A DNA stretch of 64,000 nucleotides from Burkholderiaceae bacterium (GCA_023150375.1 JAKLLA010000007.1:1-64000); one strand, 5' to 3'. Counted from the first letter of the stretch, positions 46,671 through 57,450 are shown. The notes: a model not told the origin generated them from the letters alone. A program made the numbers and translations.

Positions 46671-47474
46671 TCAGCCCAGCACCGCGTCGATCGCGTGGTC
46701 CAGCGATTCGCGGATGTCGGCGTCGTCGGTGATCGGGCGCACCATCGCCATGCGGGCCGCGTCGCGCGGCGCGATGCCGTGGCGGATCAGCTGGCCGGCG
46801 TTGACCAGCAGCCGGGTGGAAATGCCCTCGGCCAGCCCGTGGCCCTTCAGGCGGCGGGCGGCCTGGGCCACCTCGACCAGCCGGGCGGCCAGCGCGGCGT
46901 CGATGCCGGACTCGCTCACCAGCACCTGCGCCTCCAGCGCCGGGGCGGGGTAGTCGAAGTCGAAGGCGGTGAAGCGCTGGCGCGTGCTGGGCTTGAGGTC
47001 CTTGACCAGGCTCTGGTAGCCGGGGTTGTAGGAGATCACCAGCTGGAAGTCCGGGTGCGCGTGCAGCAGCTCGCCCTTCTTGTCCAGCGGCAGCACGCGC
47101 CGGTGGTCGGTCAGCGCGTGGATCACCACCGTGGTGTCCTGGCGGGCCTCCACCACCTCGTCGAGGTAGCAGATGGCGCCAAAGCGAGCCGCCAGCGTCA
47201 GCGGCCCGTCCTGCCAGCGGGTGCCGCTGGGCTCCAGCAGGAAGCGCCCGACCAGGTCGGCCGCCGTCATGTCCTCGTTGCAGGAGACCGTCACCAGCGG
47301 CCGGCCGAGCCGCCAGGCCATGTATTCGACGAAGCGCGACTTGCCGCAGCCGGTCGGCCCCTTGAGCATCACCGGCAGCCGTGCGGCGTAGGCCGCCTCG
47401 TACAGCGCCACCTCGTCGCCCTGCGGCCGGTAGTGCGGCTCGGCGGTCAGGCGCCAGTCGTGCAGCGGGTCCAT
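46671..47474 (-). CDS. cbbQ: RuBisCO activase ATPase CbbQ (MoxR family)
   Basis: 267 residues, AAA+ MoxR-type: Walker A LKGPTGCGKSRFVEYMAW, then TVSCNEDMTAADLVGRFLL, Walker B AICYLDEVVEA, and sensor VISYNPGYQSL. It is the motor of the CbbQO activase. The gene lies between cbbM (113-bp gap with stem-loops) and cbbO (21 bp). Confidence 0.95.
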   Translation of the reverse strand: MDPLHDWRLTAEPHYRPQGDEVALYEAAYAARLPVMLKGPTGCGKSRFVEYMAWRLGRPLVTVSCNEDMTAADLVGRFLLEPSGTRWQDGPLTLAARFGAICYLDEVVEARQDTTVVIHALTDHRRVLPLDKKGELLHAHPDFQLVISYNPGYQSLVKDLKPSTRQRFTAFDFDYPAPALEAQVLVSESGIDAALAARLVEVAQAARRLKGHGLAEGISTRLLVNAGQLIRHGIAPRDAARMAMVRPITDDADIRESLDHAIDAVLG

Positions 47475-47516
47475 CCAGGATGCCTCCAGCGAAGTCGGGT
47501 TGTCAGCAGGCGACCG

Positions 47517-47587
47517 CCGTGGATCCGGCTTCGCCGGTCCACTGGCGGTGCCCCCTTGGGGGGAGCGGCGTCAGCCGCAACGGGGGG
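47517..47587 (-). repeat. GC-rich stem-loop repeat between cbbM and cbbQ
   Basis: Several stems in a row: CCGGC/GCCGG around 47525-47538, CCCCC-TT-GGGGG at 47551-47562, and GCGGC-GTCA-GCCGC at 47565-47578. I recall GTGCCCCCTTGGGGGG-type intergenic repeats from other Burkholderiales genomes. Here it may reduce read-through from cbbM into cbbQO, or stabilise the cbbM message. No T-run is present. Confidence 0.5.
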
Positions 47588-48970
47588 TTATCGATGGATT
47601 CCGGAGAGCTTGTCGCGCCAGCCGGGGTAGAGCGCGTCCGCATCCTTCGGGAAGCTGTCGAAGGCACGGGCGAACTCGCGGTGCTCGCGGGCCCACTCGA
47701 TCGGGTCGGCCTTGGCCTTCCAGCATTCGTAGGCCTGGCGCAGGCTCTTGGCGCCGGCGGCCGGGCTGTCGATGTGGCCGTAGCTGCCGCCGCCGGCGGT
47801 GTTGATGACGTTGCCGTGGCCCAGGTTCTCGAAGAAGCCCGGCAGGCGCAGCGCGTTCATGCCGCCGGAGATGATCGGCGTGGTCGGCTTCATGCCAAAC
47901 CACTCCTGGTGGTAGACCGGGCCGGTGTAGCTGTCGCGCTCGATGATGTAGGCGATCGCGCGGTCGTCCTTCTCCCCTTCCATCTTGCCGTAGCCCATGG
48001 TGCCCACGTGGATGCCGGAGGCGCCCTGCAGGCGGCTCATCTTGGCCAGCACGTAGGCGGTGTAGCCGCGTTTGGCGCTGGGCGAGGTCACCGCGCCATG
48101 GCCGGCACGGTGGTAGTGCAGGTACTGGTTCGGGAAGTGGCGCCGCGCGGTGGTGACCATGCCGGGGCCGCCGACGTAGCCGTCCACCAGGAAGGCCACC
48201 TTGTCCGCATCGGGCCCGAAGGCTTCGAGGATGAACTCGCCGCGCGCCACCATCTCGTGGTGGTCGTCGGCGGTGATGTTGGCCGAGAAGATCTTGGCCT
48301 CGCCGGTGGCGTCCATCGCCCGGCGCATCGCGTCGACCACCATCGGGATGGTCTTCTTCATCGGCGCGAAGACCTGGTTGCCCTGCGGCTCGTCGTTCTT
48401 GATGAAGTCGCCGCCCAGCCAGAACTCGTAGGCCGCGCGGGCGAAGGGCTCGGGGCGCAGGCCCAGCTTGGGCTTGATGATGGTGCCGGCGATGTAGCCG
48501 CCGTCCTTCAGCGGCCGGCCCAGGATGCGCCAGAGGTCGGAGATGTCCTTGGCCGGGCCGTCGAAGAGCTGGATGGCGCGCGGCGGCACCCAGAAGTCGA
48601 TCATCTTGGCGTGGGCGATGTCGCCCATGCCCTGGTTGTTGCCGATACAGAGGGTGAGGAAGCTCACCATCATCATCCGGCCGTCGGTGATGTTGCGGTC
48701 GAACAGGTCCAGCGGGAAGGCGATGCGCATGTCCTCGCTGGCCTCGTCGATGTAATACACCAGCGCATCCACCCCGCGGGTGAAGTCGTCGGTGGTGCTG
48801 ACCTCGACGTTGGTGCCCGTGCTCGATTCGGCCGCGAAGTGCGCCGCCGCCTCCAGGTAGCCGTAGCCGGCCTTGGGCTTCATCTTGTAGGCCACCAGGA
48901 TGTGGCGGCCACCGGCGATCAGGTCCTCCTCGCGCAGGCTGAGGTCGGCGTAACGGTGCGATTGGTCCAT
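47588..48970 (-). CDS. cbbM: Ribulose-1,5-bisphosphate carboxylase/oxygenase, form II
   Basis: 460 residues from ATG 48970, the usual start [12 protein letters not shown]. Form II hallmarks: [18 protein letters not shown], loop [14 protein letters not shown], the carbamylated lysine segment [38 protein letters not shown] (catalytic Lys of loop 6) and [12 protein letters not shown]. It has no small subunit and forms dimers or hexamers, favouring high CO2 and low O2. First gene of the cbbM-cbbQ-cbbO operon. Confidence 0.97.
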   Translation of the reverse strand: MDQSHRYADLSLREEDLIAGGRHILVAYKMKPKAGYGYLEAAAHFAAESSTGTNVEVSTTDDFTRGVDALVYYIDEASEDMRIAFPLDLFDRNITDGRMMMVSFLTLCIGNNQGMGDIAHAKMIDFWVPPRAIQLFDGPAKDISDLWRILGRPLKDGGYIAGTIIKPKLGLRPEPFARAAYEFWLGGDFIKNDEPQGNQVFAPMKKTIPMVVDAMRRAMDATGEAKIFSANITADDHHEMVARGEFILEAFGPDADKVAFLVDGYVGGPGMVTTARRHFPNQYLHYHRAGHGAVTSPSAKRGYTAYVLAKMSRLQGASGIHVGTMGYGKMEGEKDDRAIAYIIERDSYTGPVYHQEWFGMKPTTPIISGGMNALRLPGFFENLGHGNVINTAGGGSYGHIDSPAAGAKSLRQAYECWKAKADPIEWAREHREFARAFDSFPKDADALYPGWRDKLSGIHR

Positions 48971-49038
48971 GGCAGGTCTCCTGGGGCGCTGAGGGCGTTG
49001 CGGGTTGTCGCGGGTGCGGGTTCCGGTGCGTGCTGGCC

Positions 49039-49067
49039 ACTGTAGGAGCCCAATCGAATAAGGTGAA
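49039..49067 (-). promoter_or_regulatory. Sigma-70-like promoter of the cbbM operon
   Basis: On the minus strand -35 TTCACC (49067-49062) and -10 TACAGT (49044-49039), 17 bp apart, with about 60 bases of leader before cbbM. The flanking bases also resemble the rpe promoter: TAAGGTGAAGTCAC here against TAAGGTAAATTCAC at 42055-42068 on the + strand. Confidence 0.65.
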
Positions 49068-49090
49068 GTCACGTTTTCTGACCGCTGGGT

Positions 49091-49100
49091 TCAGTATTGA
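49091..49100 (-). promoter_or_regulatory. Candidate CbbR-binding site upstream of cbbM
   Basis: TCA-GTAT-TGA, a short dyad starting 24 bp beyond the -35 hexamer; the rpe operon has its dyad 23 bp beyond the -35. Centre is at about -64 relative to the inferred start. The dyad is weaker than the one at 42086-42100. Confidence 0.45.
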
Positions 49101-49197
49101 CTTACTCGAAATCCACCGATCGACCCGGGTCTCAACTTCACCGCCGGTTGGCCGATCTCCATTCGGGTATCCCGACAGCCATTTCAGGAGGTGTTTC

Positions 49198-50250
49198 ATG
49201 TCCCGTCCGACCTCGCTGGCCGCCTCGCGTCGCCAGTTCCTGCTGCGCCAGGGCTGCCTGCTGGCGCTCGGCGCGGCCGGCGCACTGGCCGCCCGGCCGG
49301 CCCAGGCCGCGCCGCTGCGCATCCTGCATGTGGCCAGCTACCGGATGGACTGGGTCTGGAACAAGGAGCAGTTCGAGAGTTTCAAGGAAGGCCTGGGCGT
49401 GCCCGACGCGAGCTACAAGGTGGTGGAGCTCGATGCCAAGCACAAGGACGCCGCCCGGCGCAGCGCGGCGGTTCGCGAGGCCACCACCCTGATCGAGCAG
49501 TGGAAGCCCGATCTGGTCTACACCAACGACGACTACGCCCAGTCCGAGGTGACGGCGAAGTTCCTGAACAGCGACATTCCCTTCGTCTACTCCGGCGTCA
49601 ACAAGGAACATGCCGACTACGGCTTCGACCGGGCCAGGAACGTCACCGGCGTGCTCGAGCGCGAGCACTTCCTGGGCACCCTGGCGCTGCTGCGCGCGAT
49701 CCGGCCGATGGCCCGGCCGCGGCTGGCCCTCGTGCTGGACGACGACCCCACCTGGGTGGGCGTGAAGGCGCGCATCCTGAAGGATCTGGCGCGGCGCGAC
49801 GACATCGACAGCGTGCAATGGCTGCAGCCGAAGACCTTCGACGACTACAAGGCGCAGGTCACCGCGCTGCAGGGCAAGGTCGACGCCCTGGGCACGCTGG
49901 GCATCTTCCGCTTCACCAAGCCCGCCGGCGGCTTCGCGGACTACGAGGAGGTGTCGCGCTGGACGGTGGAAAACAGCCGGCTGCCCGACTTCTCCTTCTG
50001 GGACACCCGGGTCGAGCGCGGCACGCTGTGCTCGGTGACCGTCTCGGGCCTCGAGCAGGGCCGCCTGGCCGGCCGGATGGCGCGGCGCATCCTGCTCGAC
50101 AAGGTGGCCCCCTCGGCGATCGCGCCGGAGCCCACCGCGAAGGGCCGCCCGATGATCTCGCTGGCGCGCGCCCGCCAGCTCGGCCTGAACATCGACTCCG
50201 AGCTGCTGCTCGACGCCAAGGTCCTGCCGCGCTACATCTGGGAGCAGTGA
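49198..50250 (+). CDS. Tat-exported ABC-type substrate-binding protein
   Basis: 350 residues from ATG 49198, preceded by AGGAGG; the longer upstream frame crosses the cbbM promoter. The N-terminus is a twin-arginine signal (SRRQFLLRQGCLLALGAAGA). The mature part is a periplasmic binding fold of the TrpX/ABC_sub_bind type (PLRILHVASYRMDW, LVYTNDDYAQSEVTAKFL, PFVYSGVNKEHADYGF). No permease or ATPase gene adjoins. The next gene, 28 bp on, is a membrane diguanylate cyclase, so it may act as a ligand sensor for that enzyme. Ligand unknown. Confidence 0.82.
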   Translation: MSRPTSLAASRRQFLLRQGCLLALGAAGALAARPAQAAPLRILHVASYRMDWVWNKEQFESFKEGLGVPDASYKVVELDAKHKDAARRSAAVREATTLIEQWKPDLVYTNDDYAQSEVTAKFLNSDIPFVYSGVNKEHADYGFDRARNVTGVLEREHFLGTLALLRAIRPMARPRLALVLDDDPTWVGVKARILKDLARRDDIDSVQWLQPKTFDDYKAQVTALQGKVDALGTLGIFRFTKPAGGFADYEEVSRWTVENSRLPDFSFWDTRVERGTLCSVTVSGLEQGRLAGRMARRILLDKVAPSAIAPEPTAKGRPMISLARARQLGLNIDSELLLDAKVLPRYIWEQ

Positions 50251-50278
50251 GGCCGCGCACCGTCGACCGGAACGACCC

Positions 50279-51706
50279 ATGGCGATCTCGCTGCCGCTGC
50301 GCATCAACCTGATCTCGCTGGTCTTCGCCTCGCTGGTGGCGACGGTGCTGACCGGCCTGGGCGGCATCTTCCTGCATCACCAGCAGACCGAGAACGCCGC
50401 CAACCGCGCCCACTTCGCGGCCGAGGAACTGGCCGCGCGCGCGCAGCGCCTGCTGGCGCTGGAGATGCGGGTGGAGGACTTCCTGAACTTCGAGCAGCAG
50501 TGCGCCGCAGTGATCCAGGGCAACGAGCTGCTGCGCGAGGCCGCGCTGCTGGACGGCGACGGCCGGCCGCACTACCGCAGCACGCCCGCACCGGTGGCCG
50601 CGCCGCTGCCGGGCGATCTGGTCCAGGCGGCGCGCACCGCACGGCAGTCGAGCGAGCGCGCGCGCACCCAGGACGGCTACGTCGTGCTGCCGATCCTGCA
50701 GGGCAAGGAGCGCATCGCCGCCTACGCGGTGGTGGCGATCGACCGGGATGCGGTGCTGCGCCACACGCTGCAGCGGGTGTCCTGGCTGGTGCTCAGCGCG
50801 CTGGCGCTGTTCGCGGTGGCGGTGCTGCTGCAGCAGTACATCTTCTGGCGCACCATCGGCCGCCCGCTGGGCCACCTGGTGCAGACGGCCGACGAGATCC
50901 AGCCCGACAGGCTGTCACGCTTTCCCGACCTGCCCACCGATGGCCACGAGGGCGACGACATCGGCCGGCTCTACGGTGCCTTCTCCCGCCTGATGCAGCG
51001 CCTGCTCGAGGCCCGGCGCGAGCTGGTGGCCCAGAACGAGGCGCTCGAGGCCACGGTGCGCGAGCGCACCGCCCAGCTGACCCAGGCCAACGCCGAGCTG
51101 GCGCACGACATCCGCCGGCGCGAACAGCTCGAAGAGGAGCTGCGCCGCCTGGCCAGCACCGACGCGCTGACCGGTCTGGCCAACCGGGCCTTCGTGATGG
51201 GCTACCTGGCCAAGCGCATCGACCACGCCCGGCGCTACCGCAGCGCACTGGGTGTGATGCTGTTCGATTTCGACGGCTTCAAGGCCATCAACGACACCCA
51301 TGGCCATGCGGCCGGCGACGAGGCGCTGAAGGCCATGGCGCGGCGCCTGCAGCTCAGCTGCCGCCAGTCCGATCTGGTGGCCCGGCTGGGCGGCGATGAG
51401 TTCCTGATCGTGTTCGAGGGCTGCGAAGACGAGGCCGGCGTGGCCCTGCTCGCACAGCGCGTGAGGCAGCTGTTCGAGGAACCGATCGCCTGGAACGGGC
51501 GGGCCCTGCATCTGGGCGTGAGCATCGGCGCGGCACTGTTTCCGGCGCATGGCAGCGACCTGAACACCCTGCTGGCCCAGGCCGATCTGGCGATGTACGA
51601 CGTCAAGCAGCGCGGCGGCGGCTTTGCCCTGGCGCGCCCGCCGCAACGGGACGAGGCCGCCGTGCCTGCCGCGGCCTCGGGGCTGCCGGCTGCGCAGCCG
51701 GGGTGA
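50279..51706 (+). CDS. Membrane-bound diguanylate cyclase (GGDEF)
   Basis: 475 residues. TM1 is at about 8-32, a periplasmic sensor part follows to about 165, TM2 is near 170-190, then a HAMP-like linker (RPLGHLVQTADEIQP), a coiled coil at about 235-285 and a GGDEF domain with STDALTGLANRAF and ARLGGDEFLIVFEG. The product-inhibition site RxxD is present as RQSD five residues before GGDEF, so it should be an active, feedback-regulated cyclic di-GMP synthase. Together with the upstream binding protein it looks like a ligand-controlled cyclase. Confidence 0.92.
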   Translation: MAISLPLRINLISLVFASLVATVLTGLGGIFLHHQQTENAANRAHFAAEELAARAQRLLALEMRVEDFLNFEQQCAAVIQGNELLREAALLDGDGRPHYRSTPAPVAAPLPGDLVQAARTARQSSERARTQDGYVVLPILQGKERIAAYAVVAIDRDAVLRHTLQRVSWLVLSALALFAVAVLLQQYIFWRTIGRPLGHLVQTADEIQPDRLSRFPDLPTDGHEGDDIGRLYGAFSRLMQRLLEARRELVAQNEALEATVRERTAQLTQANAELAHDIRRREQLEEELRRLASTDALTGLANRAFVMGYLAKRIDHARRYRSALGVMLFDFDGFKAINDTHGHAAGDEALKAMARRLQLSCRQSDLVARLGGDEFLIVFEGCEDEAGVALLAQRVRQLFEEPIAWNGRALHLGVSIGAALFPAHGSDLNTLLAQADLAMYDVKQRGGGFALARPPQRDEAAVPAAASGLPAAQPG

Positions 51707-51734
51707 GTCCCGGCCGCAGCGCATCTCGGGCGCC

Positions 51735-52865
51735 TCAGGCGCCGAGCGGCGGCAGGCTGCGCTGCTTGGCGTCGAGCGCCTCCTGCGAGTCGGCGTAGCG
51801 CACGGCGATCTCGCAGAAGCGTTCGAAGGTGGCCAGGAAGGCCTCCACCACATCCGGGTCGAAGTGCCGGCCGCGCTCGGCGGCAATCATGGCGCGGGCC
51901 TGTTCGGGCGGGAAGGGCTCCTTGTAGACGCGCCGGGAGATCAGCGCGTCGAACACGTCGGCCAGGGCCATCAGACGCGCCGAAACGGGAATCGCATCGC
52001 CGCTCAGGCCATCGGGGTAGCCGCTGCCGTCCCAGCGCTCGTGGTGGTGGTGCGCGATCTCCTTGGCCAGCGTGAGGAACTCCACCGGCCGCGCCGCCTC
52101 GCGCTCGGCCTGCTCGATGGCCAGGGCGCCCAGCCGCGCATGGGTCTTCATCACCTCCCACTCCGGCGGCGTGAGCTTGCCGGGCTTGAGCAGGATGTGG
52201 TCGGGAATGCCCACCTTGCCGATGTCGTGCAGCGGCGCGGACTTGGCCAGCACGTCGATGGTGTGCGGTGTCAGGAAGGCCTCGAAGCGCGGATGCCCGC
52301 GCAGCTGCAGGGCCAGCGTGCGCACGTACTCCTGCGTGCGCAGCAGGTGGTTGCCGGTCTCGGGGTCGCGGATTTCGGCCAGGTGCGCCAGCGCCAGGAT
52401 GCTGACCTCCTGGATCAGCACGTTCTCGCCCATGCGGCGCAGCACCTCGGCCTCCAGATCGGCGTTGTGCGCGGCCAGCCGGTCGCGCGCCTGCTTGAGC
52501 GCCAGGTGGGTGTGCACCCGGGCCTGCACGATGGCCGGGCGCAGCGGCTTGGTGATGTAGTCCACCGCGCCGAGCTGCAGGCCGTGCTCCTCGTCCTCGG
52601 TGGCGCCCAGCGCGGTGACGAAGATCACCGGGATGCCCCGCGTGGCCGGATCGGCCTGCAACCGCCCGAGCACCTCGTAGCCGTCCATGCCGGGCATGAG
52701 CACATCCAGCAGGATCAGGTCGGGCCGCGGGGTCAGTGCGGCCAGCCGCAGCGCGGTGGCGCCGGAGTTGGCGGCCCGCACCTGGTACGCGTCGCGCAGC
52801 AGCTCGCCCAGCACCATCAGGTTCTCGGGGCTGTCGTCGACGATCAGGATCACGGGTCGGTTCAT
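51735..52865 (-). CDS. Response regulator with HD-GYP c-di-GMP phosphodiesterase domain
   Basis: 376 residues. The receiver domain (1-120) has ILIVDDSPEN, the phospho-acceptor Asp in LILLDVLMPGMDGYEVL, and the switch Lys in DYITKPLRP. The HD-GYP domain follows after a coiled linker: HDIGKVGIPDHILLKPGKL, then HHHHERWDGSGYPDGL and ALADVFDALIS. It should degrade cyclic di-GMP when phosphorylated. The gene converges on the diguanylate cyclase, 28 bp between stops, giving a make/break pair. Its cognate kinase is not adjacent. Confidence 0.93.
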   Translation of the reverse strand: MNRPVILIVDDSPENLMVLGELLRDAYQVRAANSGATALRLAALTPRPDLILLDVLMPGMDGYEVLGRLQADPATRGIPVIFVTALGATEDEEHGLQLGAVDYITKPLRPAIVQARVHTHLALKQARDRLAAHNADLEAEVLRRMGENVLIQEVSILALAHLAEIRDPETGNHLLRTQEYVRTLALQLRGHPRFEAFLTPHTIDVLAKSAPLHDIGKVGIPDHILLKPGKLTPPEWEVMKTHARLGALAIEQAEREAARPVEFLTLAKEIAHHHHERWDGSGYPDGLSGDAIPVSARLMALADVFDALISRRVYKEPFPPEQARAMIAAERGRHFDPDVVEAFLATFERFCEIAVRYADSQEALDAKQRSLPPLGA

Positions 52866-52996
52866 GGCGGCTTTCCGGGGATCACCGATCCCTGGGGCAT
52901 GATAGCGACCGGGCCCGCCGCCGACCGGCTGTCAGTCTGTCGAAAACAGTCCCGATTAAGCTTTTCTTCTTTCTTCCTGCACCGAGGAGACAGCCC

Positions 52997-54184
<1,188 letters not shown>

Positions 54185-54224
54185 ACCCGTGGGCGCCGGG
54201 TCGACCGGCGCCGCGCAGTTTCCA

Positions 54225-54248
54225 CGACGGCCCGCTTGCGGGCCGTCG
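54225..54248. terminator. Strong hairpin between thiolase and methyltransferase genes
   Basis: Perfect 11-bp arms (CGACGGCCCGC / GCGGGCCGTCG) around TT, followed on + by GCGTTTCTG, between converging genes. A likely bidirectional terminator, though the T-run is short. Confidence 0.7.
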
Positions 54249-54262
54249 GCGTTTCTGCCGGT

Positions 54263-54886
54263 TCAACGCCGGGTCAGCACGATCGCCAGCTCCGTCCAGC
54301 CGCGTGGATGCGGCACCCCGGGGTAAGGCGGCGCGGGCCAGTCCCAGCGGTCGCCGGGCAGCAGGGCACGCAGCATGCCGATGTCCAGGTGGTAGGGCGG
54401 GCCTTCGATGCGGCCGACGGCAGCCGTGGGCCGCAGTACCTGCATGGCCAGCAGCGCCAGCCGCCCCCCCGGACGCAGCCAGCGGTGCAGCTGCGCGGCG
54501 TAGGCCGCCCAGTGGTCCGGGTGCAACGCGCACCAGCAGGTCTGCTCGTAGACCGCATCCAGCGCAACGGGCGGCTGCCACTGCAGCACATCGGCCTGCA
54601 CCAGCTCGTCGGCGGGCACGGTCAGGCCCGCCGCACTCAGGCAGGCGCGCGTGGCCGCCACCGCCGCCGGGGCATAGTCGATCGCGTACACCGGCGCGCA
54701 GCCGGCCTGGCGCAGCGCCCGCACTTCATGGCCGCTGCCGCAGCCCGGCACCGCGATGCGCTGGCCCGGCGCCAGCGTGCCGTCGGCCAGCCAGGCGGCC
54801 AGCTGCGGACTGGGCTCGCCGCGGTCCCAGGGCAGGTCCTGCGCCTCGAAGCGGCGCTGCCAGAACTCGACGCTCGGGCCGGCCAT
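54263..54886 (-). CDS. TPMT-family S-adenosylmethionine methyltransferase
   Basis: 207 residues from ATG 54886. WQRRFEAQDLPWDRGEPSPQL at the N-terminus is typical of the thiopurine S-methyltransferase family, followed by the SAM motif IAVPGCGSGHEVRAL, VYAIDYAPAAV and YEQTCWCALHPDHW. Members methylate thiols, selenium or tellurium compounds or halides; the actual substrate cannot be read. It follows the ABM gene by 14 bp in one operon. Confidence 0.88.
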   Translation of the reverse strand: MAGPSVEFWQRRFEAQDLPWDRGEPSPQLAAWLADGTLAPGQRIAVPGCGSGHEVRALRQAGCAPVYAIDYAPAAVAATRACLSAAGLTVPADELVQADVLQWQPPVALDAVYEQTCWCALHPDHWAAYAAQLHRWLRPGGRLALLAMQVLRPTAAVGRIEGPPYHLDIGMLRALLPGDRWDWPAPPYPGVPHPRGWTELAIVLTRR

Positions 54887-54900
54887 GGAGGCCTGCCGCC

Positions 54901-55221
54901 TCAGGCGCCGGCCGGCGTGTCGCCGGAGCGCGCGATCAGCTCGAAATGCTCCACCAGCGGCGGCTGCGCGAAGAAGGGGCCGACGATGCCGCGCCATTCC
55001 GAGAAGGCCAGCGAGCCGCGAAAGCCCAGCGTGTGGTCCTCCAGCGTGGCCCACCAGATCATCAGCAGGTAGCGCTCGGGCGTCTCCAGGCTGCGCTGCA
55101 CCTTGTAGCCCTGAAAGCCGTGGGCCCGGGCGATGACGGTCTCCACGCCACGGCGGATGGCGGCGTCGAACTCGGCCTGACGGCCCGGCTGGATGCGGAT
55201 GTCGGCGACTTCCAGAATCAT
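54901..55221 (-). CDS. Antibiotic biosynthesis monooxygenase (ABM) domain protein
   Basis: 106 residues forming one dimeric alpha/beta-barrel domain: ILEVADIRIQPGRQAEFDAAI, then GFQGYKVQRSLETPERYLLMIWW and FSEWRGIVGPFF. The family includes small cofactor-free oxygenases and haem-binding proteins, and function varies. First gene of a two-gene operon with the TPMT-like methyltransferase. Confidence 0.8.
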   Translation of the reverse strand: MILEVADIRIQPGRQAEFDAAIRRGVETVIARAHGFQGYKVQRSLETPERYLLMIWWATLEDHTLGFRGSLAFSEWRGIVGPFFAQPPLVEHFELIARSGDTPAGA

Positions 55222-55290
55222 GATGAGAGGCTCCGATCGGATGGCAAGGGACGCAGCCCGGCATCCTAACCCCGCCTCCTACAATCGCGC

Positions 55291-55839
55291 ATGGCCCTGC
55301 GCTCCACGATCTACAAGGCCGAGTTGGCCGTCGCCGACATCGACCGCGGCTACTACGCCGACCACGCCCTCACCCTGGCCCGCCACCCCTCCGAGACGGA
55401 GGAGCGGCTGATGGTGCGCGCCCTGGCCTTCGCGATGCACGCCGACGAGCGGCTGAGCCTGGCCGGCGACATCTCCACCGACGGCGAGCCGGCGCTCTGG
55501 CGGCGCGACGACACCGGCGCGATCGAGCAGTGGATCGAGGTCGGCCTGCCCGACGAGCGCCTGCTGCGCCGCGCCGCCGGCCGGGCCGACGAAGTGATCG
55601 TGCTGGCCTACGGCGGGCGCAAGGCCGAGGCCTGGTGGCAGGACAACGCCCGCGACCTGGCCCGGCTGCGCAACCTGACCGTCTGGTTCCTGCCGCCCGA
55701 AGGCTGCGAAGCGCTGACCGCCCTGGCCGAACGCAGCATGCGCCTGGGCTTCACCCACCAGGAAGGCCACTGGCTGGTCAGCGGCAGCCGCGGCAGCGCC
55801 GAGCTGACGCCGCTGGCCTGGCAGCAGCCAGCGTCCTGA
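55291..55839 (+). CDS. yaeQ: YaeQ family protein
   Basis: 182 residues, the usual length. Family pattern MALRSTIYKAELAVADIDRG, LARHPSETEERLMVRALAFAM and GEPALWRRD is present throughout. YaeQ has a PD-(D/E)xK-like fold of unknown function and is widespread in beta- and gammaproteobacteria. Single gene, divergent from the ABM operon. Confidence 0.93.
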   Translation: MALRSTIYKAELAVADIDRGYYADHALTLARHPSETEERLMVRALAFAMHADERLSLAGDISTDGEPALWRRDDTGAIEQWIEVGLPDERLLRRAAGRADEVIVLAYGGRKAEAWWQDNARDLARLRNLTVWFLPPEGCEALTALAERSMRLGFTHQEGHWLVSGSRGSAELTPLAWQQPAS

Positions 55840-55866
55840 AGCGCCGCCGCCCGGTCCGTCAGGCCA

Positions 55867-57450
55867 TCAGGCCGGCTGGCCCGTGCGGAAGGCCGCCACC
55901 AGCTCGGTGAGCTGGCGGGCCTGCTGGCGCAGGCTTTCCGCCGCGGCCGCGCTTTCCTCGACCAGCGCGGCGTTCTGCTGCGTGCCCTGGTCCAGCGAGA
56001 CCACCGCCTGGTTGATCTGCTCGATGCCCTGGCTCTGCTGCTCGGTGGCCACATGGATCTCGGCGATCAGGTCGGTGACCTTGCGCACCCGCTCGACGAT
56101 GTCGCGCATGGTCGCGCCGGCCTCCTCGGCCTGACGACTGCCGGCGTCCACCCGCGCCACCGAGGTGTCGATCAGGGTCTTGATCTCCTTGGCCGCCGCG
56201 GCGCTGCGCTGCGCCAGCGTGCGCACCTCGCCGGCCACCACCGCGAAGCCGCGGCCCTGTTCACCCGCGCGTGCGGCTTCCACCGCGGCATTGAGCGCCA
56301 GGATGTTGGTCTGGAAGGCGATGCCGTCGATCACGCCGATGATGTCGGCGATGCGCCGGCTGGACTGGGTGATCTCGCCCATCGTGTCGACCACCCGCTG
56401 CACCACCTCGCCGCCCTGCCCGGCCGCCTGCGCGGCATCGCCGGCCAGCGCGCTGGCCTGGCGGGCGCCACTGGCGCTGTCGCGCACGGTGTCGTTCATC
56501 TGGTGCATCTGCGCGGTGGTCTGCTGCAGCGCGCTGGCCTGCTGCTCGGTGCGTCCGGACAGGTCCTGGTTGCCGCTGGCGATCTGGTCGGAGGCGGTGG
56601 CGACACCTTCCGACACATCGCGGATGCGTCCCATCAGCCCCACCAGGGCGGCCTGCATGCGGCCCAGCGAGGCCATCACGCTGCCCGCAGGCGCGCGCTC
56701 GACCCCCGCGATCGGGCTGAGGTCGCCGTCGGCCACCCGGCTGACCACGTCGGACAGCATCTGCGGCTCGGCCCCCAGCGCGTTGGCCAGGCGGCGCGGG
56801 ATCCACCAGCCGATCAGCGCGGCCAGCGCCAGCGCCAGCCCGGCGGCACCGAACAACAGCGCCTGATCCTGCCGTGCCGCCGCAAAGGCGGCGTCGAGCT
56901 GGCGCTTCTCGGCGGCCTCGGCGATCTCCTCGTATTCGTGCAGCACCTTGTTCAGCGCCTGCAGCAGCGGCACGCACTCGGCGTTGAGCTTGGCGATGGC
57001 CGCCTCGGTCTGGCCTTTCACACCCAGCTCGACCACGGCCAGGGCCACCGGTGCGTAGGCCTGCTCGACGCGGTTGATCTCGGCGGCCGCCGCCCGCCCA
57101 CGATCGCTCATGTCGTCGGCCTTTGCCACCAGATCGTTGTAGCGCTTCAGCAGCGCGACGACCTCGCGGTGGGCCGCGGCGGCCGCGGCGGCCTGCACAT
57201 CCCGGTCGGCCGGCGAGGTGGCCACCAGGAGGTTGCGCGCCGCCACCTCGCGGTCCTTGATCGCATGACCCAGGCTGGCCACGGTCTTCGCCCGGGCGTC
57301 CACGCCGTCGACGAAGTGGCGGAATCTTTCGTTGCCGGCATCGAGGCCCCGGGAGGCCATGCCGGCCACCAGCAGGCAGGCCAGCGCGAGGCCACCGAAG
57401 GCGAACGTGAGCTGTCGCTTCACTGTCAGGGGAGTACTACGGTCGTTCAT
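55867..57450 (-). CDS. Methyl-accepting chemotaxis protein
   Basis: 527 residues from ATG 57450; ATG 57468 would add six. TM1 is at about 14-33, a four-helix-type periplasmic domain follows to about 190, TM2 is at about 195-215, then HAMP and a signalling domain with the hairpin tip EIKTLI...[23 protein letters not shown]. There is no C-terminal NWETF tether; the protein ends at FRTGQPA. Chemoeffector unknown. It converges on yaeQ. Confidence 0.93.
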   Translation of the reverse strand: MNDRSTPLTVKRQLTFAFGGLALACLLVAGMASRGLDAGNERFRHFVDGVDARAKTVASLGHAIKDREVAARNLLVATSPADRDVQAAAAAAAHREVVALLKRYNDLVAKADDMSDRGRAAAAEINRVEQAYAPVALAVVELGVKGQTEAAIAKLNAECVPLLQALNKVLHEYEEIAEAAEKRQLDAAFAAARQDQALLFGAAGLALALAALIGWWIPRRLANALGAEPQMLSDVVSRVADGDLSPIAGVERAPAGSVMASLGRMQAALVGLMGRIRDVSEGVATASDQIASGNQDLSGRTEQQASALQQTTAQMHQMNDTVRDSASGARQASALAGDAAQAAGQGGEVVQRVVDTMGEITQSSRRIADIIGVIDGIAFQTNILALNAAVEAARAGEQGRGFAVVAGEVRTLAQRSAAAAKEIKTLIDTSVARVDAGSRQAEEAGATMRDIVERVRKVTDLIAEIHVATEQQSQGIEQINQAVVSLDQGTQQNAALVEESAAAAESLRQQARQLTELVAAFRTGQPA

